A stretch of 64,000 bases of DNA from JACPRL01 sp035573715 (GCA_035573715.1 DATLZZ010000004.1:12782-76781); one strand, 5' to 3'. Numbered from the stretch's first letter, positions 45,714 through 60,485 are shown. Notes: generated by a model from the sequence alone, not told the origin. Translations and numbers: made by a program.

Positions 45714-46214
45714 TTAGCCGCGCAGGACGCGCATCCAGCGGCGGCGCCGCAGACCCACGTAAGCCACAATTAGAAGCACGAAGAGCAACACGATGAGCGA
45801 GTCGCGCAACTGCCAACCGGCCTGCGCTTCCACTGAGCGCAGGGCTTCGGTGAAGGCGGGATTCTCAGGCTCAAGGCGGACAGCCTGGCGGTACTCGGCG
45901 CGCGCCCCGCGCAGGTCGCCCGCGCGCCAGTAGCAAGTTCCGAGCGCAGCACTCAGCGTGGCGCGTCTTCGCGCCGATGCGCCCTGCTCTTCCGCCGCCC
46001 AGGCTTCGTACCAGCGGGTGCGCCCCGGCAGATGACCGGCCGCAGCGCTGGCTTCGATCAGCTCGACGTGCAGCTCCCAGCTCTCTGGCTGCGCGCGCAC
46101 GGCCTGCTCCAGCTCCGCTTCGCTCCGCGCATTTCCCTCATGGTTCAACTCAGCAACCGTTGCCACTGGGATAAGAGCCAGAAACACCACGGCCATGGCG
46201 GGAACCACTCGCAT
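45714..46214 (-). CDS. TPR-containing membrane-anchored protein
   Basis: 166 residues from ATG 46214: signal-like N-terminus (VVPAMAVVFLALIPVATVA), a TPR pair (YRAGDLRGARAEYRQAVRLEPENPAF region, here YWRAGDLRGARAEYRQAVRLEP) and a C-terminal transmembrane helix (LIVLLFVLLIVAYVGL) followed by arginines. It probably mediates protein contacts at the membrane. It overlaps or abuts the nucleotidase upstream; an earlier TTG at 46223 is possible. Confidence 0.7.
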   Translation of the reverse strand: MRVVPAMAVVFLALIPVATVAELNHEGNARSEAELEQAVRAQPESWELHVELIEASAAAGHLPGRTRWYEAWAAEEQGASARRRATLSAALGTCYWRAGDLRGARAEYRQAVRLEPENPAFTEALRSVEAQAGWQLRDSLIVLLFVLLIVAYVGLRRRRWMRVLRG

Positions 46215-46219
46215 AGGAT

Positions 46220-47932
46220 TCAATTCGAGCCGACGGCAGGAAGCCGCGGGGTGTTGGCCAGGTCAATCAGCGCCTCGCGGGCCTCGGCGGGAATGATTTC
46301 CCAATTGTTGTCCACTGTCGTCGGCACCTGCGGATGCTCACGGATGTACTGGATAAGGTACTCGCGCACCTGTTCGTTGGTTCGCCGTACTACTCTGGCG
46401 TGGCGCACCATGTCGTAGCTGCCTCCGCCCGACCAGCGGTAGCTGTTGAAGGCCAGTGTGAGCTTGCGCGCCGGGTCGAGCGGCTGCCCCTGAAAAGTCA
46501 GGTTGACGATGCGCTCACCCACGGGCCGCCGCAGGTCAATCTGGTAGTTCACCCCTTCGGCCATGTCGAACGAATACCCGGGAAGGCTGAGGGTCCCGCC
46601 TGCCGCCGGAGGAAACGCCGGCAGCTCCTTCGCCGCGCGCTCCAGCGCCTCCTTGAGCTGCGCACCGGTAATCTCGACGGTGACGAGCGTGTTCTCGTAG
46701 AGGTAGAGCCGGTAGAGGTCGCGGATGGTCACCGGCCCCGCCTTGAAGAAGGCGCTGGGCGTGAAAAGGGTCGCCAATGAAACGTCGGCCTGGCCGTAGT
46801 GCATCTGAGCGCGGTTGATGAGTTCGACCAGCGGGTTGTCCACCAGCCGTCCGGTGCGCCCGCTTACGTCCTCGTCCACTTTGCCGACCACAGTGTTCAG
46901 GTAGGCTTCGGTGCGCTCGTGGGCGGCGCGGGTGAGGTCGAGAATCTTCGGGTCAGGCGCAATCGAGCCATCCATCGGCACTACGCGGCTCTGCTTGTCG
47001 GCGAGCTTCCAGCTGCGGCCCTCGCGCGTGAGGTTCAGCTCAATCTGCGCCACCGATTGTGCCCAGTTCCGCGGTTGAACTAGCAGCACACCGTTCACTC
47101 GAAGACCCGGATTCTCGCGATGCGAGTGGCCATAGATAATGACGTCGATTCCCGGCACCTGCTCGGCGATATCCCAGACGCGGTCTTCTTCCGGATAACC
47201 GCCCTCTTGCGCAGCTCCGGTCTTCTCATCGCGGCCCAGACCTGAGTGCACGATGAGGATGACGACGTCGGCCTTGCGGCGCAGCCTGGGCACGTACTCC
47301 TTCGCGGTGGTAATCAGGTCGCGGAACGTGTAGCCGGTGCGGTTTTCGGGCACATCCCAGCGCGGAATCGCCGGCGTGACCATGCCGAGAATGCCGACGC
47401 GCACGCCGCCGACGGTGCGGATGACGTAAGGCTCGAAGTCGCGCTTGCGATCGTGGTAGGTGGAAACAATGTTGGCCCCCAGAATCGGAAACGCCGCCTG
47501 CTCCTTAAAGAGCCAGAGTTGGCGCAGGCCGAAGTTCCACTCGTGGTTGCCCACCGCCATGGCGTCGTAGCCCATGGCGTTCATGGCGGCGATGGTGGGA
47601 TTCGGATCCTCGGCATACTTCATGGCCGCCAAATACGCGAGCGGTGTGCCCTGAAAGGTATCACCGCAATCGACCAGCAGAGTATTGGGCTGCTGCGTGC
47701 GAACGCTCCGCACATAGGTGGAAACTTTCGCCAAGCCGCGTTCGGCCGGTCGCGCGAACAGATAGTCATGCGGCCAGACGTTGCCGTGAACGTCGGTGGT
47801 CGCCAGCACGGTGAGATGAACCTCGGCCGCAGTCGCGGGCGTCTGGCCGCCGACGCCCGCCGGCCACGCCAATAGCGCCAGCAGCACGGCAACGAGAACT
47901 GTTGCCGCGCGTTTCGCCCGAAGGGGTTTCAC
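46220..47932 (-). CDS. 5'-nucleotidase / 2',3'-cyclic phosphodiesterase family protein
   Basis: 570 residues, exported. Metallophosphatase domain: VLATTDVHGNVWPHDYL, LVDCGDTFQGTPLAYL, AVGNHEWNFGLRQL and IIYGHSHRENPG carry the two-metal ligands. The C-terminal substrate domain has DLYRLYLYENTLVTVEITGAQLKEALERAA. This UshA/CpdB fold hydrolyses nucleotides in the periplasm to feed purine uptake. The start is GTG 47932 with a signal-like AATVLVAVLLALLAWPAG. Specific substrate not assigned. Confidence 0.9.
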   Translation of the reverse strand: MKPLRAKRAATVLVAVLLALLAWPAGVGGQTPATAAEVHLTVLATTDVHGNVWPHDYLFARPAERGLAKVSTYVRSVRTQQPNTLLVDCGDTFQGTPLAYLAAMKYAEDPNPTIAAMNAMGYDAMAVGNHEWNFGLRQLWLFKEQAAFPILGANIVSTYHDRKRDFEPYVIRTVGGVRVGILGMVTPAIPRWDVPENRTGYTFRDLITTAKEYVPRLRRKADVVILIVHSGLGRDEKTGAAQEGGYPEEDRVWDIAEQVPGIDVIIYGHSHRENPGLRVNGVLLVQPRNWAQSVAQIELNLTREGRSWKLADKQSRVVPMDGSIAPDPKILDLTRAAHERTEAYLNTVVGKVDEDVSGRTGRLVDNPLVELINRAQMHYGQADVSLATLFTPSAFFKAGPVTIRDLYRLYLYENTLVTVEITGAQLKEALERAAKELPAFPPAAGGTLSLPGYSFDMAEGVNYQIDLRRPVGERIVNLTFQGQPLDPARKLTLAFNSYRWSGGGSYDMVRHARVVRRTNEQVREYLIQYIREHPQVPTTVDNNWEIIPAEAREALIDLANTPRLPAVGSN

Positions 47933-47944
47933 GATCGAATGGGC

Positions 47945-48472
47945 CTACTTGGGCTGGAAGCAACCGGCCAGCGCCGCGGCCACCTGGGTCAGTTCTTCCA
48001 CGTCTTTTTGGGTGAAGTCGGGACCAGCCGAGGCAGGGTTCTTTCCCTTGCGAGAAACCTGGATGACGCCGGCGCTATGCCCGCCCACCAGAATCGGCAC
48101 GCTGATGATTTTCTGAATCGGCTCGCTGGATTCGCCCTTGGCCAGCCTGACGGCTTCAAACACGGTCGGGTGCTGCGCGGCGCCGAAGTTGTTGATGGCC
48201 TCGGCGCGCTTGTCGCGCGCGGTGCGCACGGCAAGCGAGTTGGTGCTGGTCATCGGGATGCTGCCCACCTGGGCCAACCGGGCGGGCACGATGAATTCCA
48301 TGTGCTTGCCGCCGCCGGTCACGCGCAAGATGGCCACCTCTTCCGGCTTGACCTTGAAGTTCTTGGCGATGGCCCCGGCCACCTGCTTGCCGAGCTCGGC
48401 GTCCAGCTCAGCCTTGCCTTCCACCATGGCGCCGATGACGCGCGCCACGCCTGCAGTTACTGGTGCGCCCAT
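47945..48472 (-). CDS. GAF-like domain protein
   Basis: About 175 residues from ATG 48472, which has GGAGGAACC before it. The second half, SEPIQKIISVPILVGGHSAGVIQVSRKG and the final DFTQKDVEELTQVAAALAGCF, is typical of GAF sensory domains. No output domain follows. Ligand unknown. The upstream neighbour on the minus strand is sdhB, 60 bases away. Confidence 0.72.
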   Translation of the reverse strand: MGAPVTAGVARVIGAMVEGKAELDAELGKQVAGAIAKNFKVKPEEVAILRVTGGGKHMEFIVPARLAQVGSIPMTSTNSLAVRTARDKRAEAINNFGAAQHPTVFEAVRLAKGESSEPIQKIISVPILVGGHSAGVIQVSRKGKNPASAGPDFTQKDVEELTQVAAALAGCFQPK

Positions 48473-48532
48473 AGCGGTTCCTCCCGATTCCCTCCCCTCG
48501 TCATTATACGGCAAGGCTGCGGCGGCTGTTGC

Positions 48533-49231
48533 TCATCTTTTGCCCAGCAGCAGGGCTTTCTTGACCTCGCCGATGGCGCGCGTAACCTGAATGCCGCGCG
48601 GGCAGGCATCGGTGCAGTTGTAAATAGTGCGGCAGCGCCAGACCCCGTCGCGGTCGCCCAGAATGGACAGGCGCTCGGCGGTCGCTTCGTCGCGGCTGTC
48701 GAAGAGAAACCGGTGCGCCTGCACGATGGCGGCCGGGCCCACGTAGTTGGGGTTCGTCCAGAACGACGGGCAGGAAGTGGTGCAGGCGCCGCAGAGGATG
48801 CACTTGGTGGTGTCGTCGAAGCGCTCGCGCTCCTCTGGCGACTGCAATCGCTCTTTTTCCGGCGCTTCGCCCTCAGTGATGAGGTAGGGCTTGATGTCGC
48901 GGTACTTGGCGAAGAACCCGTCGAAGTCCACGACCAAGTCTTTGATGACCGCGAAGCCGCGCAGCGGCTCGACGGTGATGCGCTCGCCCAGGTCTTTCAG
49001 CAGGACGTGGCACGCCAACTGGTTGCGGCCGTTGACCAGCATTGCATCCGACCCGCAGACGCCGTGCGCGCACGAGCGGCGGAAGGTCAGCGTGCCGTCC
49101 TGGCGCCACTTGATGGTGTGCAGGGCGTCGAGCAGGCGGTCGGTCGGCTCCGCCTCGATCGTGTATTCCGACCAGTAGGGTTCTTTGTCCTTGCCGCGCT
49201 CGAACCGCTTGATGCGAATCTGCACCTTCAT
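48533..49231 (-). CDS. sdhB: Succinate dehydrogenase iron-sulfur subunit
   Basis: 232 residues. The 2Fe-2S domain has RRSCAHGVCGSDAMLVNG, the 4Fe-4S and 3Fe-4S motifs are CILCGACTTSCPSFW and CTDACPRGIQV. It passes electrons from SdhA to quinone in the membrane part. Last gene of sdhCDAB as transcribed on this strand; 21 bases after sdhA. Confidence 0.95.
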   Translation of the reverse strand: MKVQIRIKRFERGKDKEPYWSEYTIEAEPTDRLLDALHTIKWRQDGTLTFRRSCAHGVCGSDAMLVNGRNQLACHVLLKDLGERITVEPLRGFAVIKDLVVDFDGFFAKYRDIKPYLITEGEAPEKERLQSPEERERFDDTTKCILCGACTTSCPSFWTNPNYVGPAAIVQAHRFLFDSRDEATAERLSILGDRDGVWRCRTIYNCTDACPRGIQVTRAIGEVKKALLLGKR

Positions 49232-49252
49232 TCGTTGGCTCCGACTCGGAGT

Positions 49253-50992
<1,740 letters not shown>

Positions 50993-50995
50993 TCT

Positions 50996-51388
50996 TCAGC
51001 CTCCCAAGGCCGGGCTGAAGGTGAGAATGACGAGCGAGCCGGCAATGACGAAGAGGATGGCGAGAGCAAAAACTGCTACCTGCGTCACCATTCGCCAGCC
51101 GGGCGAGTGCACGTAGTCATCCACTACGACCCGCAGGCCGTTGCAGCCGTGCAGCACCGCCAGCATCAGCAGCAACCAGTCGTAGAGCCGCCACAGCGGG
51201 TTGGCCCAGCGGCCGGCCACAAAGGCGAAGTTCACTTCGTCCACGCTGTGGACGAGGTGCATGATGGTCAGGTGGCCAAGCGCCAGCAGCAGCAGCAGGA
51301 TTCCCGAAATGCGCATGAAGAACCAGGCGTACAGCTCCAACCCGCCCGCCGGCCTGACCCGTCCGCCCGCTGCGCTCAGTTCCGCCAC
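50996..51388 (-). CDS. sdhD: Succinate dehydrogenase membrane anchor subunit D
   Basis: 130 residues, three hydrophobic helices. WFFMRISGILLLLLALGHL carries the haem-ligand type His, then HLVHSVDEVNF; the middle helix YDWLLLMLAVLHGCNGLRVVVDDYV is the typical SdhD core. GTG start. It follows sdhC by nine bases. Confidence 0.88.
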   Translation of the reverse strand: MAELSAAGGRVRPAGGLELYAWFFMRISGILLLLLALGHLTIMHLVHSVDEVNFAFVAGRWANPLWRLYDWLLLMLAVLHGCNGLRVVVDDYVHSPGWRMVTQVAVFALAILFVIAGSLVILTFSPALGG

Positions 51389-51397
51389 TTGCCCTCC

Positions 51398-51745
51398 CTA
51401 GAACAACGGCTTCAGCATCAGATAGGCGCTGGGCACGAACAGCAAGGCAAAGACGACCATCGCGGCGTAGAAAAGTTCCCGCTGGCGCCCGCTGAGTTCC
51501 GGCCAGAAATCCAGGATGGTGATGCGAATCCCATTGAGAGCGTGATAGAGGACGGCGGCTGCCAGACCGACTTCGCCGACGCGGAACAGCGGGCGGGCGT
51601 AGATCTTCATCACCTTGTCGTAGATCTCGGCTCCGAAGAGCACCAGGCCAGTGTCGACGATGTGAATCAGCAGGAACAACAGCACGCCCAGACCGGTGAG
51701 CCGGTGCAGGATCCAGGCCCAGTGCCCCGCTCCTCCTCGGTACAT
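51398..51745 (-). CDS. sdhC: Succinate dehydrogenase cytochrome b subunit C
   Basis: 115 residues, three hydrophobic helices. AWILHRLTGLGVLLFLLIHIVDTG is the conserved SdhC opening with quinone- and haem-related residues; ALNGIRITILDFWPELSGRQRELF follows. First gene of the sdhCDAB operon. Upstream GGAGG precedes ATG by ten bases. Confidence 0.9.
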   Translation of the reverse strand: MYRGGAGHWAWILHRLTGLGVLLFLLIHIVDTGLVLFGAEIYDKVMKIYARPLFRVGEVGLAAAVLYHALNGIRITILDFWPELSGRQRELFYAAMVVFALLFVPSAYLMLKPLF

Positions 51746-52044
51746 CGCAGGCAGTCCTCCGCGGCTTCAGGCTCGCCGCTGGCTATGGTGCATCGCGCGC
51801 GCCCGTTCGCTGAACGGCGCGCGGTGGAAACTGCATCGTAGCAGGCTGCCAGGCACTTGGCAACCGTCTGGGAGGCGAAGAAAATTCTTTCCGCGCACTT
51901 GATTTTTCGGTCGAATTGGAGTTAATTCAGGGGTGTTACGGGAGCGGCGGTTCGCAGCCAACCGGGTTCGCCAACGACGAATCCGCACTTACCGTTCTCG
52001 CTCCCGGAGAAACGGTTCAAAACAAAACTGCATAGGGAGCAGAA
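51746..52044. other. Divergent intergenic region (sdhC / exported protein)
   Basis: 299 bases that must hold promoters for both sdhCDAB and the exported-protein gene. A weak TTGATT-17-TTAATT pair faces the plus-strand gene near 51900. I see no gene, no repeat and no clear hairpin. Confidence 0.4.
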
Positions 52045-52500
52045 ATGACCACGAATTTAATGCTGCGGCGCACGCTGAGGTGCGTCACCTTCCTCCTGCC
52101 GCTCGTCCTGGTCGCCACGGGGGCTCAGGCGCAAGCGGCCAAGCCGGCTAACTGCAACGTCTGGCGGCTGGACGAAGCCAAAAACCGCATCCTCTTTAAC
52201 GACCCCAAGGTCAACATCCAGATGCCGGACAAAGAAGAGCGCGCCAAGCTCCGCGCTCAGGGCCAGCCGGGGCAGTTGTTCGTGATGAAGAACTGCAACA
52301 CGCCCGACTTCGAAGGCACGGTGCCGGTTTTCTCCGAGGCTGAAAGCGCCGGCAACGCCGTCGAGCTGGTACCGTCGATGGTGCGGGTGATCATCCTGGG
52401 CGAAAAAGGCAAGTGGCTTCAGGTCAAAGGCCACACGGAATTGTGGAAGGGCACCGGCTGGGTGCGCATTACAGACGACCTGGTGGTGGTCAAGTACTGA
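52045..52500 (+). CDS. Exported hypothetical protein, 151 aa
   Basis: Signal peptide (RCVTFLLPLVLVATGAQAQA, cleavage after AQA), then a Cys-containing CNVWRLDEAKNR and a C-terminal half that looks like a small SH3-like barrel (VIILGEKGKWLQVKGHTELWKGTGWVRITDDL), a domain often found in cell-wall or peptide binding. GGAGCAGAA lies before ATG 52045. No close family is claimed. Confidence 0.7.
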   Translation: MTTNLMLRRTLRCVTFLLPLVLVATGAQAQAAKPANCNVWRLDEAKNRILFNDPKVNIQMPDKEERAKLRAQGQPGQLFVMKNCNTPDFEGTVPVFSEAESAGNAVELVPSMVRVIILGEKGKWLQVKGHTELWKGTGWVRITDDLVVVKY

Positions 52501-52587
52501 GTGCCCGGCGGCCCGTAGAAATCAAGCAACCCTGTCCCGCCTGCGCGTGTCCAACAGTCGAGCCCGTTGCCGAGGGAGGCGTGTGTG

Positions 52588-53793
52588 ATGAAGAAGCGTC
52601 GCGTAAGCCTCTTGTGGTTGCTGCTGATTCCGATGAGCCTGGCGGCCGGCGATGTCTCACCCCGCGCCGCCCGACTTCACCGTGACGCCGTAGTAGTTGA
52701 TCTCCACCTCGACACCCCCCAACGGCTACTCGACGAGAGCTTCGACCTCGGGGCGCGCGACGCCCACGGGCACATTGACTTGCCGCGCATGAAGGAGGGC
52801 GGGCTGGACGCCGGCTTTATGTCCATCTATGTCGAGATGCGCACCTACACCGGCGACGCCGCCACCAAGCGCGCCTTGCAGCTCATCGACACCGTCTATG
52901 AGCAGGTGCGCCGCCATCCCGACCAGCTCGTCCTCGCCACCACTGCGGCCGACGTCCGACGCGCCCACAAGGACGGCAAGATAGCTCTGCTGATGGGAAT
53001 GGAGGGCGGCACGCCTATCGCCAACGACCTGCGATTGCTGCGCGACTTCCATCGCCTGGGCGTTCGCTACATGACACTTACCCACTCGCTCAACAACGAC
53101 TGGGCCGACTCCTCGACCGACAAGCCGGCGCACAACGGGCTGACCGACTTCGGCAAAGACGTCGTGCGCGAGATGAACCGGCTAGGGATGATGGTGGACA
53201 TCTCCCACGTCTCCGACAAAACCTTCTACGACGCACTCGAGGTCAGCCAGGCGCCGTTGATTGCTTCGCACTCCTCCTGCCGCGCCCTCAACGGCCACGC
53301 CCGCAACATGACCGACGACATGATCAAGGCGCTGGCCGCCAAGGGCGGCGTCATCCACATCAACTACCACATCGGCTTTCTGGACGAAGAGTTTCGCAAC
53401 GCCTACAGCAAGGTCGCGGACGAATACCGGGCCAAGAGCCGCGAGCTCGACAAGCAGTACGCCAACGACCGGAAAGGTTTGCTGGCGGCACAGGAAGCCC
53501 TGGAAAAGGAATACCGAGCCAAGCTGCCGCGGGTTTCGTGGGAGAAGATTATCGAGCACATTGACCATGCGGTGAAGCTGGCCGGCGCCGACCACATCGG
53601 CCTGGGCTCCGACTTCGACGGCGCCTGGATGCCCGAAGGCATGGACGACGCCAGCTACCTGCCCCGACTCACTCAAGCGCTGCTCGACCGTGGCTACTCT
53701 GAAGCCGACGTCAGGAAGGTCCTTGGCGGAAATACGCTCCGCGTAATGGAAGAAGTGGAAAAGGTCGCCGCCCGGCTATCCGCTTCCAGGTGA
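52588..53793 (+). CDS. Membrane dipeptidase family M19 (renal dipeptidase type)
   Basis: 401 residues from ATG 52588 (GGGAGG before it) with signal peptide. Zn-binding VDLHLDT, the Glu in MEGG, DISHVSDKTFYDAL, ASHSSCRALNGH and GSDFDGAW are all in place. It hydrolyses dipeptides, including D-amino acid ones, in the periplasm. It precedes the cyclophilin gene by 66 bases. Confidence 0.9.
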   Translation: MKKRRVSLLWLLLIPMSLAAGDVSPRAARLHRDAVVVDLHLDTPQRLLDESFDLGARDAHGHIDLPRMKEGGLDAGFMSIYVEMRTYTGDAATKRALQLIDTVYEQVRRHPDQLVLATTAADVRRAHKDGKIALLMGMEGGTPIANDLRLLRDFHRLGVRYMTLTHSLNNDWADSSTDKPAHNGLTDFGKDVVREMNRLGMMVDISHVSDKTFYDALEVSQAPLIASHSSCRALNGHARNMTDDMIKALAAKGGVIHINYHIGFLDEEFRNAYSKVADEYRAKSRELDKQYANDRKGLLAAQEALEKEYRAKLPRVSWEKIIEHIDHAVKLAGADHIGLGSDFDGAWMPEGMDDASYLPRLTQALLDRGYSEADVRKVLGGNTLRVMEEVEKVAARLSASR

Positions 53794-53859
53794 AGTTATT
53801 GCTGCGCTGCTCCCGGTGCGCTACCCTAGTTTGCTGGACTTCAAAGGAGATAATGCACA

Positions 53860-54513
53860 ATGAAGAAGCTCGTTGCCGTTCTTTGTCTCGTGTTGAGCCT
53901 GAGTCTGGCCTGGGCGCAAGAAAAGGCTCCCGCCAAGACCGCCAAGGCGACGCCCCGCGATCCCGGCCTTTATGCCACGCTCGACACCACCATGGGCAAG
54001 ATCGTCATTAAGCTTTTTGAAAAGGAAGCGCCCAACACGGTGCGCAACTTCGTCGACCTCGCCACCGGCAAGAAGGCCTGGCGCGAGTCGAAGACCGGGA
54101 AGACGGTGACCGGCCAGCCGTTCTTCGACGGCGTTATCTTTCACCGCGTCATCCCGGGCTTCATGGCGCAAAGCGGATCGCACCTGCCGGATGGAAGCTG
54201 GCGCCAGTCTGCTCCCATTCCAGATGAATTCCACCCGGGCCTCAAGCACGACCGGGCCGGGCGGCTCAGCATGGCCAACGCCGGGCCAAATACCGGCAGC
54301 TCGCAGTTCTTCATCACCTATGTGCCCACGCCGCACCTTGACGGCCGGCACGCAGTGTTCGGCCAGGTAGTCGAAGGGCAGGACGTGCTGGAGGCGATGG
54401 CGAAGGTGGAGCTGAAGGTCAACGAGCGTGGCGAGCGCGCCATTCCCGTCAAACCCATCGTCATCAACAAGCTCACGATTCAGCGCGTGCCGTCGGGTTC
54501 GGAGACCAAGTAG
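53860..54513 (+). CDS. Exported peptidyl-prolyl cis-trans isomerase (cyclophilin)
   Basis: 217 residues. Signal peptide LVAVLCLVLSLSLAWAQ, then a cyclophilin domain: FDGVIFHRVIPGFMAQSGS (catalytic Arg region), GRLSMANAGPNTGSSQFFITYV and HLDGRHAVFGQVVEGQDVL. It helps fold periplasmic proteins. First gene of a tight four-gene set; the next start is eight bases away. Confidence 0.92.
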   Translation: MKKLVAVLCLVLSLSLAWAQEKAPAKTAKATPRDPGLYATLDTTMGKIVIKLFEKEAPNTVRNFVDLATGKKAWRESKTGKTVTGQPFFDGVIFHRVIPGFMAQSGSHLPDGSWRQSAPIPDEFHPGLKHDRAGRLSMANAGPNTGSSQFFITYVPTPHLDGRHAVFGQVVEGQDVLEAMAKVELKVNERGERAIPVKPIVINKLTIQRVPSGSETK

Positions 54514-54521
54514 GAGCCGGC

Positions 54522-54827
54522 GTGGCCGAGTGGGTCAAGGTCGCCGAGGCGGGCGACATCCCGCCCAGCCGCGGCAAACGGATTGAAATCGGGGGCGTGG
54601 CGGTCGCGGTCTTTAATCTCGACGGCGAGTTCTATGCCCTGGAAGACACCTGCCCGCGCGACGACGGCTCGCTGAGCCAGGGCGACCTCTTTGGCGACCT
54701 CGTCCAGTGCCCCATTGAAGCCTGCAAGTACGAGCTCGCCACCGGCAAGTGCATCACCTTCGACGCCCGCGTTCAGGCCTTCCCCCTCAGGCTCGAAGGC
54801 TCCAAGCTTTTCATCCAGCTCAGCTAG
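54522..54827 (+). CDS. Rieske-fold protein with both His ligands replaced
   Basis: 101 residues with the length and layout of a soluble Rieske ferredoxin. The first site reads TC44-P-R46, where Rieske needs C-x-H; the second reads C63-P-I-E66, where C-x2-H is needed. The rest of the fold is kept (EFYALEDTCP, GSLSQGDL, GDLVQCP, ATGKC). Two extra Cys, C68 and C77, could complete a four-Cys site. A normal 2Fe-2S Rieske centre is unlikely. The start is GTG 54522. Coupled to the cyclophilin upstream. Confidence 0.85.
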   Translation: MAEWVKVAEAGDIPPSRGKRIEIGGVAVAVFNLDGEFYALEDTCPRDDGSLSQGDLFGDLVQCPIEACKYELATGKCITFDARVQAFPLRLEGSKLFIQLS

Positions 54828-54840
54828 GCAGGGAGGAGTT

Positions 54841-54996
54841 ATGGCCGTACAAACCGAAGTGGTTCGCACCGGCATCTCGTTCGGCAACGCGCTCGCCATC
54901 GCCATTTCCTGGAGCCTGCACAAGTCTCTCTTCTGGGCCATCGTGCACGGCTTCTTTTCCTGGTTGTATGTGATTTACTACTGGCTCACGCACTGA
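54841..54996 (+). CDS. Small single-pass membrane protein, 51 aa
   Basis: Starts MAVQTEVVRTG, then a hydrophobic stretch from about residue 28 (LFWAIVHGFFSWLYVIYYWL), a probable transmembrane helix. GGGAGGAG lies just before ATG 54841, which supports it strongly. No homologue recognised. It lies between the Rieske-like and ABM-like genes with 13 and 5 base gaps. Confidence 0.7.
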   Translation: MAVQTEVVRTGISFGNALAIAISWSLHKSLFWAIVHGFFSWLYVIYYWLTH

Positions 54997-55001
54997 TCGC
55001 C

Positions 55002-55319
55002 GTGCTCTACGTCCTGTGGGAATATCACGTCCGGGGAGCAAAGCGCCGCGCCTTCGAGCGGCACTACGCCGCCACTGGCACCTGGGCAAAGTTCTTCCGT
55101 CGCGGGCGCGGCTATCGGGGAACCACCCTGCTGCAAGATCCCGACAAGCGCGACCGCTATCTGACCATTGACTGCTGGGAGAGTCTCGCGGCTTATCGCC
55201 GTTTCCGCCGCCGGCACGAGAGAGGCTACTCGACCTTGGACAAACTGTTTCAGCATCTGACGCAGCAGGAACGTTGTCTGGGCTACTTCCTGAGCGTCGG
55301 GCAGCTCAGACCCCGATAA
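55002..55319 (+). CDS. ABM-like (antibiotic biosynthesis monooxygenase fold) protein
   Basis: 105 residues in a dimeric alpha/beta-barrel-like layout: MLYVLWEYHVRGAKRRAFERHY, YRGTTLLQDPDKRDRYLTIDCWESLAAYRRF. Members are often monooxygenases or stress proteins; no active site can be read. GTG 55002 starts it. Its end overlaps the convergent mdh by 14 bases. Confidence 0.65.
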   Translation: MLYVLWEYHVRGAKRRAFERHYAATGTWAKFFRRGRGYRGTTLLQDPDKRDRYLTIDCWESLAAYRRFRRRHERGYSTLDKLFQHLTQQERCLGYFLSVGQLRPR

Positions 55320-56232
55320 TCTCGACCAGCTCCTTCACCGCCGCGGCCGACTTCTTCAGCGCCGCGTCTTCCTCCGGCGTGAGCTTGATTTCGATAATCT
55401 GCTCGATGCCGCGCGCTCCCAGCTTCACCGGCACTCCCACAAACAGCCCGTTGATGTCGTACTCACCCTCGAGATAGGCCGCGCACGGGAGGATTTTCTT
55501 CTTGTCCTTCAGGATCGCTTCCACCATTTCCACCACCGCCGCCGAGGGGGCGTAGAAGGCGCTGCCGGTCTTGAGCAGGTTGACGATCTCCGCCCCGCCG
55601 CCCGCGGTGCGTTTGACGATGGCGTCGATCTTCTCCTGGGGCAGCAGGTCAGGCAGCGGGATGCCAGCCACGGTCGAGTAGCGCGGCAGCGGCACCATAG
55701 TGTCGCCATGTCCGCCAAGCACGAAAGCGGTTACGTTCTCAACCGAGACGTCGAGCTCCCAGGCGATGAAGGTGCGCATGCGCGCTGAATCGAGCACGCC
55801 CGCCATGCCCATGACGCGGTTCTTGGAGAACCCGCTGACCCTGAACGCAGTCTGGGTCATGGCGTCGAGCGGGTTCGACACCACGATGAGAATGCTGTTC
55901 GGCGAGTACTTCACCACCTGCTCGGTGGTCTCCTTGACGATGTTGTAGTTGGTTTTCAGCAGGTCGTCGCGGCTCATCCCCGGCTTGCGCGGGATGCCCG
56001 CGGTGATGACCACGATGTCGGAGTTGGCTGTGTCCTTATAATCGTTGGTGCCGAGGATGCGTGAGTCGTAGCCCACCACCGGGGCCGACTCGGCCAGGTC
56101 GAGCCCCTTGCCCTGCGGCAGGCCTTCGATGATGTCGGTGAGCACTACATCGCAGATTTCCAGATCCGCCAGGCGATGAGCGGTCGTGCCCCCCACCATC
56201 CCCGCTCCGACCAGTGTAACTTTTTTGCGCAT
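55306..56232 (-). CDS. mdh: Malate dehydrogenase
   Basis: 308 residues, LDH-like type. NAD-binding VTLVGAGMVGGTTAH, the substrate-binding Arg in GIPRKPGMSRDDLL, and the active-site His in VLGGHGDTMVP. Oxidises malate to oxaloacetate. Third gene of the cluster as transcribed (acnA-icd-mdh), 16 bases after icd. Confidence 0.96.
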   Translation of the reverse strand: MRKKVTLVGAGMVGGTTAHRLADLEICDVVLTDIIEGLPQGKGLDLAESAPVVGYDSRILGTNDYKDTANSDIVVITAGIPRKPGMSRDDLLKTNYNIVKETTEQVVKYSPNSILIVVSNPLDAMTQTAFRVSGFSKNRVMGMAGVLDSARMRTFIAWELDVSVENVTAFVLGGHGDTMVPLPRYSTVAGIPLPDLLPQEKIDAIVKRTAGGGAEIVNLLKTGSAFYAPSAAVVEMVEAILKDKKKILPCAAYLEGEYDINGLFVGVPVKLGARGIEQIIEIKLTPEEDAALKKSAAAVKELVEIIGV

Positions 56233-56248
56233 GGTCGTCGCTCCCCTT

Positions 56249-57640
<1,392 letters not shown>

Positions 57641-57720
57641 AGGAGGTTTCCTTCGTACGGGGCTGCTCACCCCGGTCGGCGCGGGGGCAACTTCATAGTA
57701 GACGCAGAGCGCGGGAATGT

Positions 57721-60438
<2,718 letters not shown>

Positions 60439-60485
60439 CGAATTCAATCTACCATCGCCGCCGCGCGCTTGCAAATCTCGAGGTC

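Noticed and set aside
54522..54545. tRNA-like GTGGCCGAGTGGGTCAAGG
   Set aside because: It resembles the D-arm start of a serine or leucine tRNA, but no anticodon or T-arm follows and it is the in-frame start of the Rieske-like gene.
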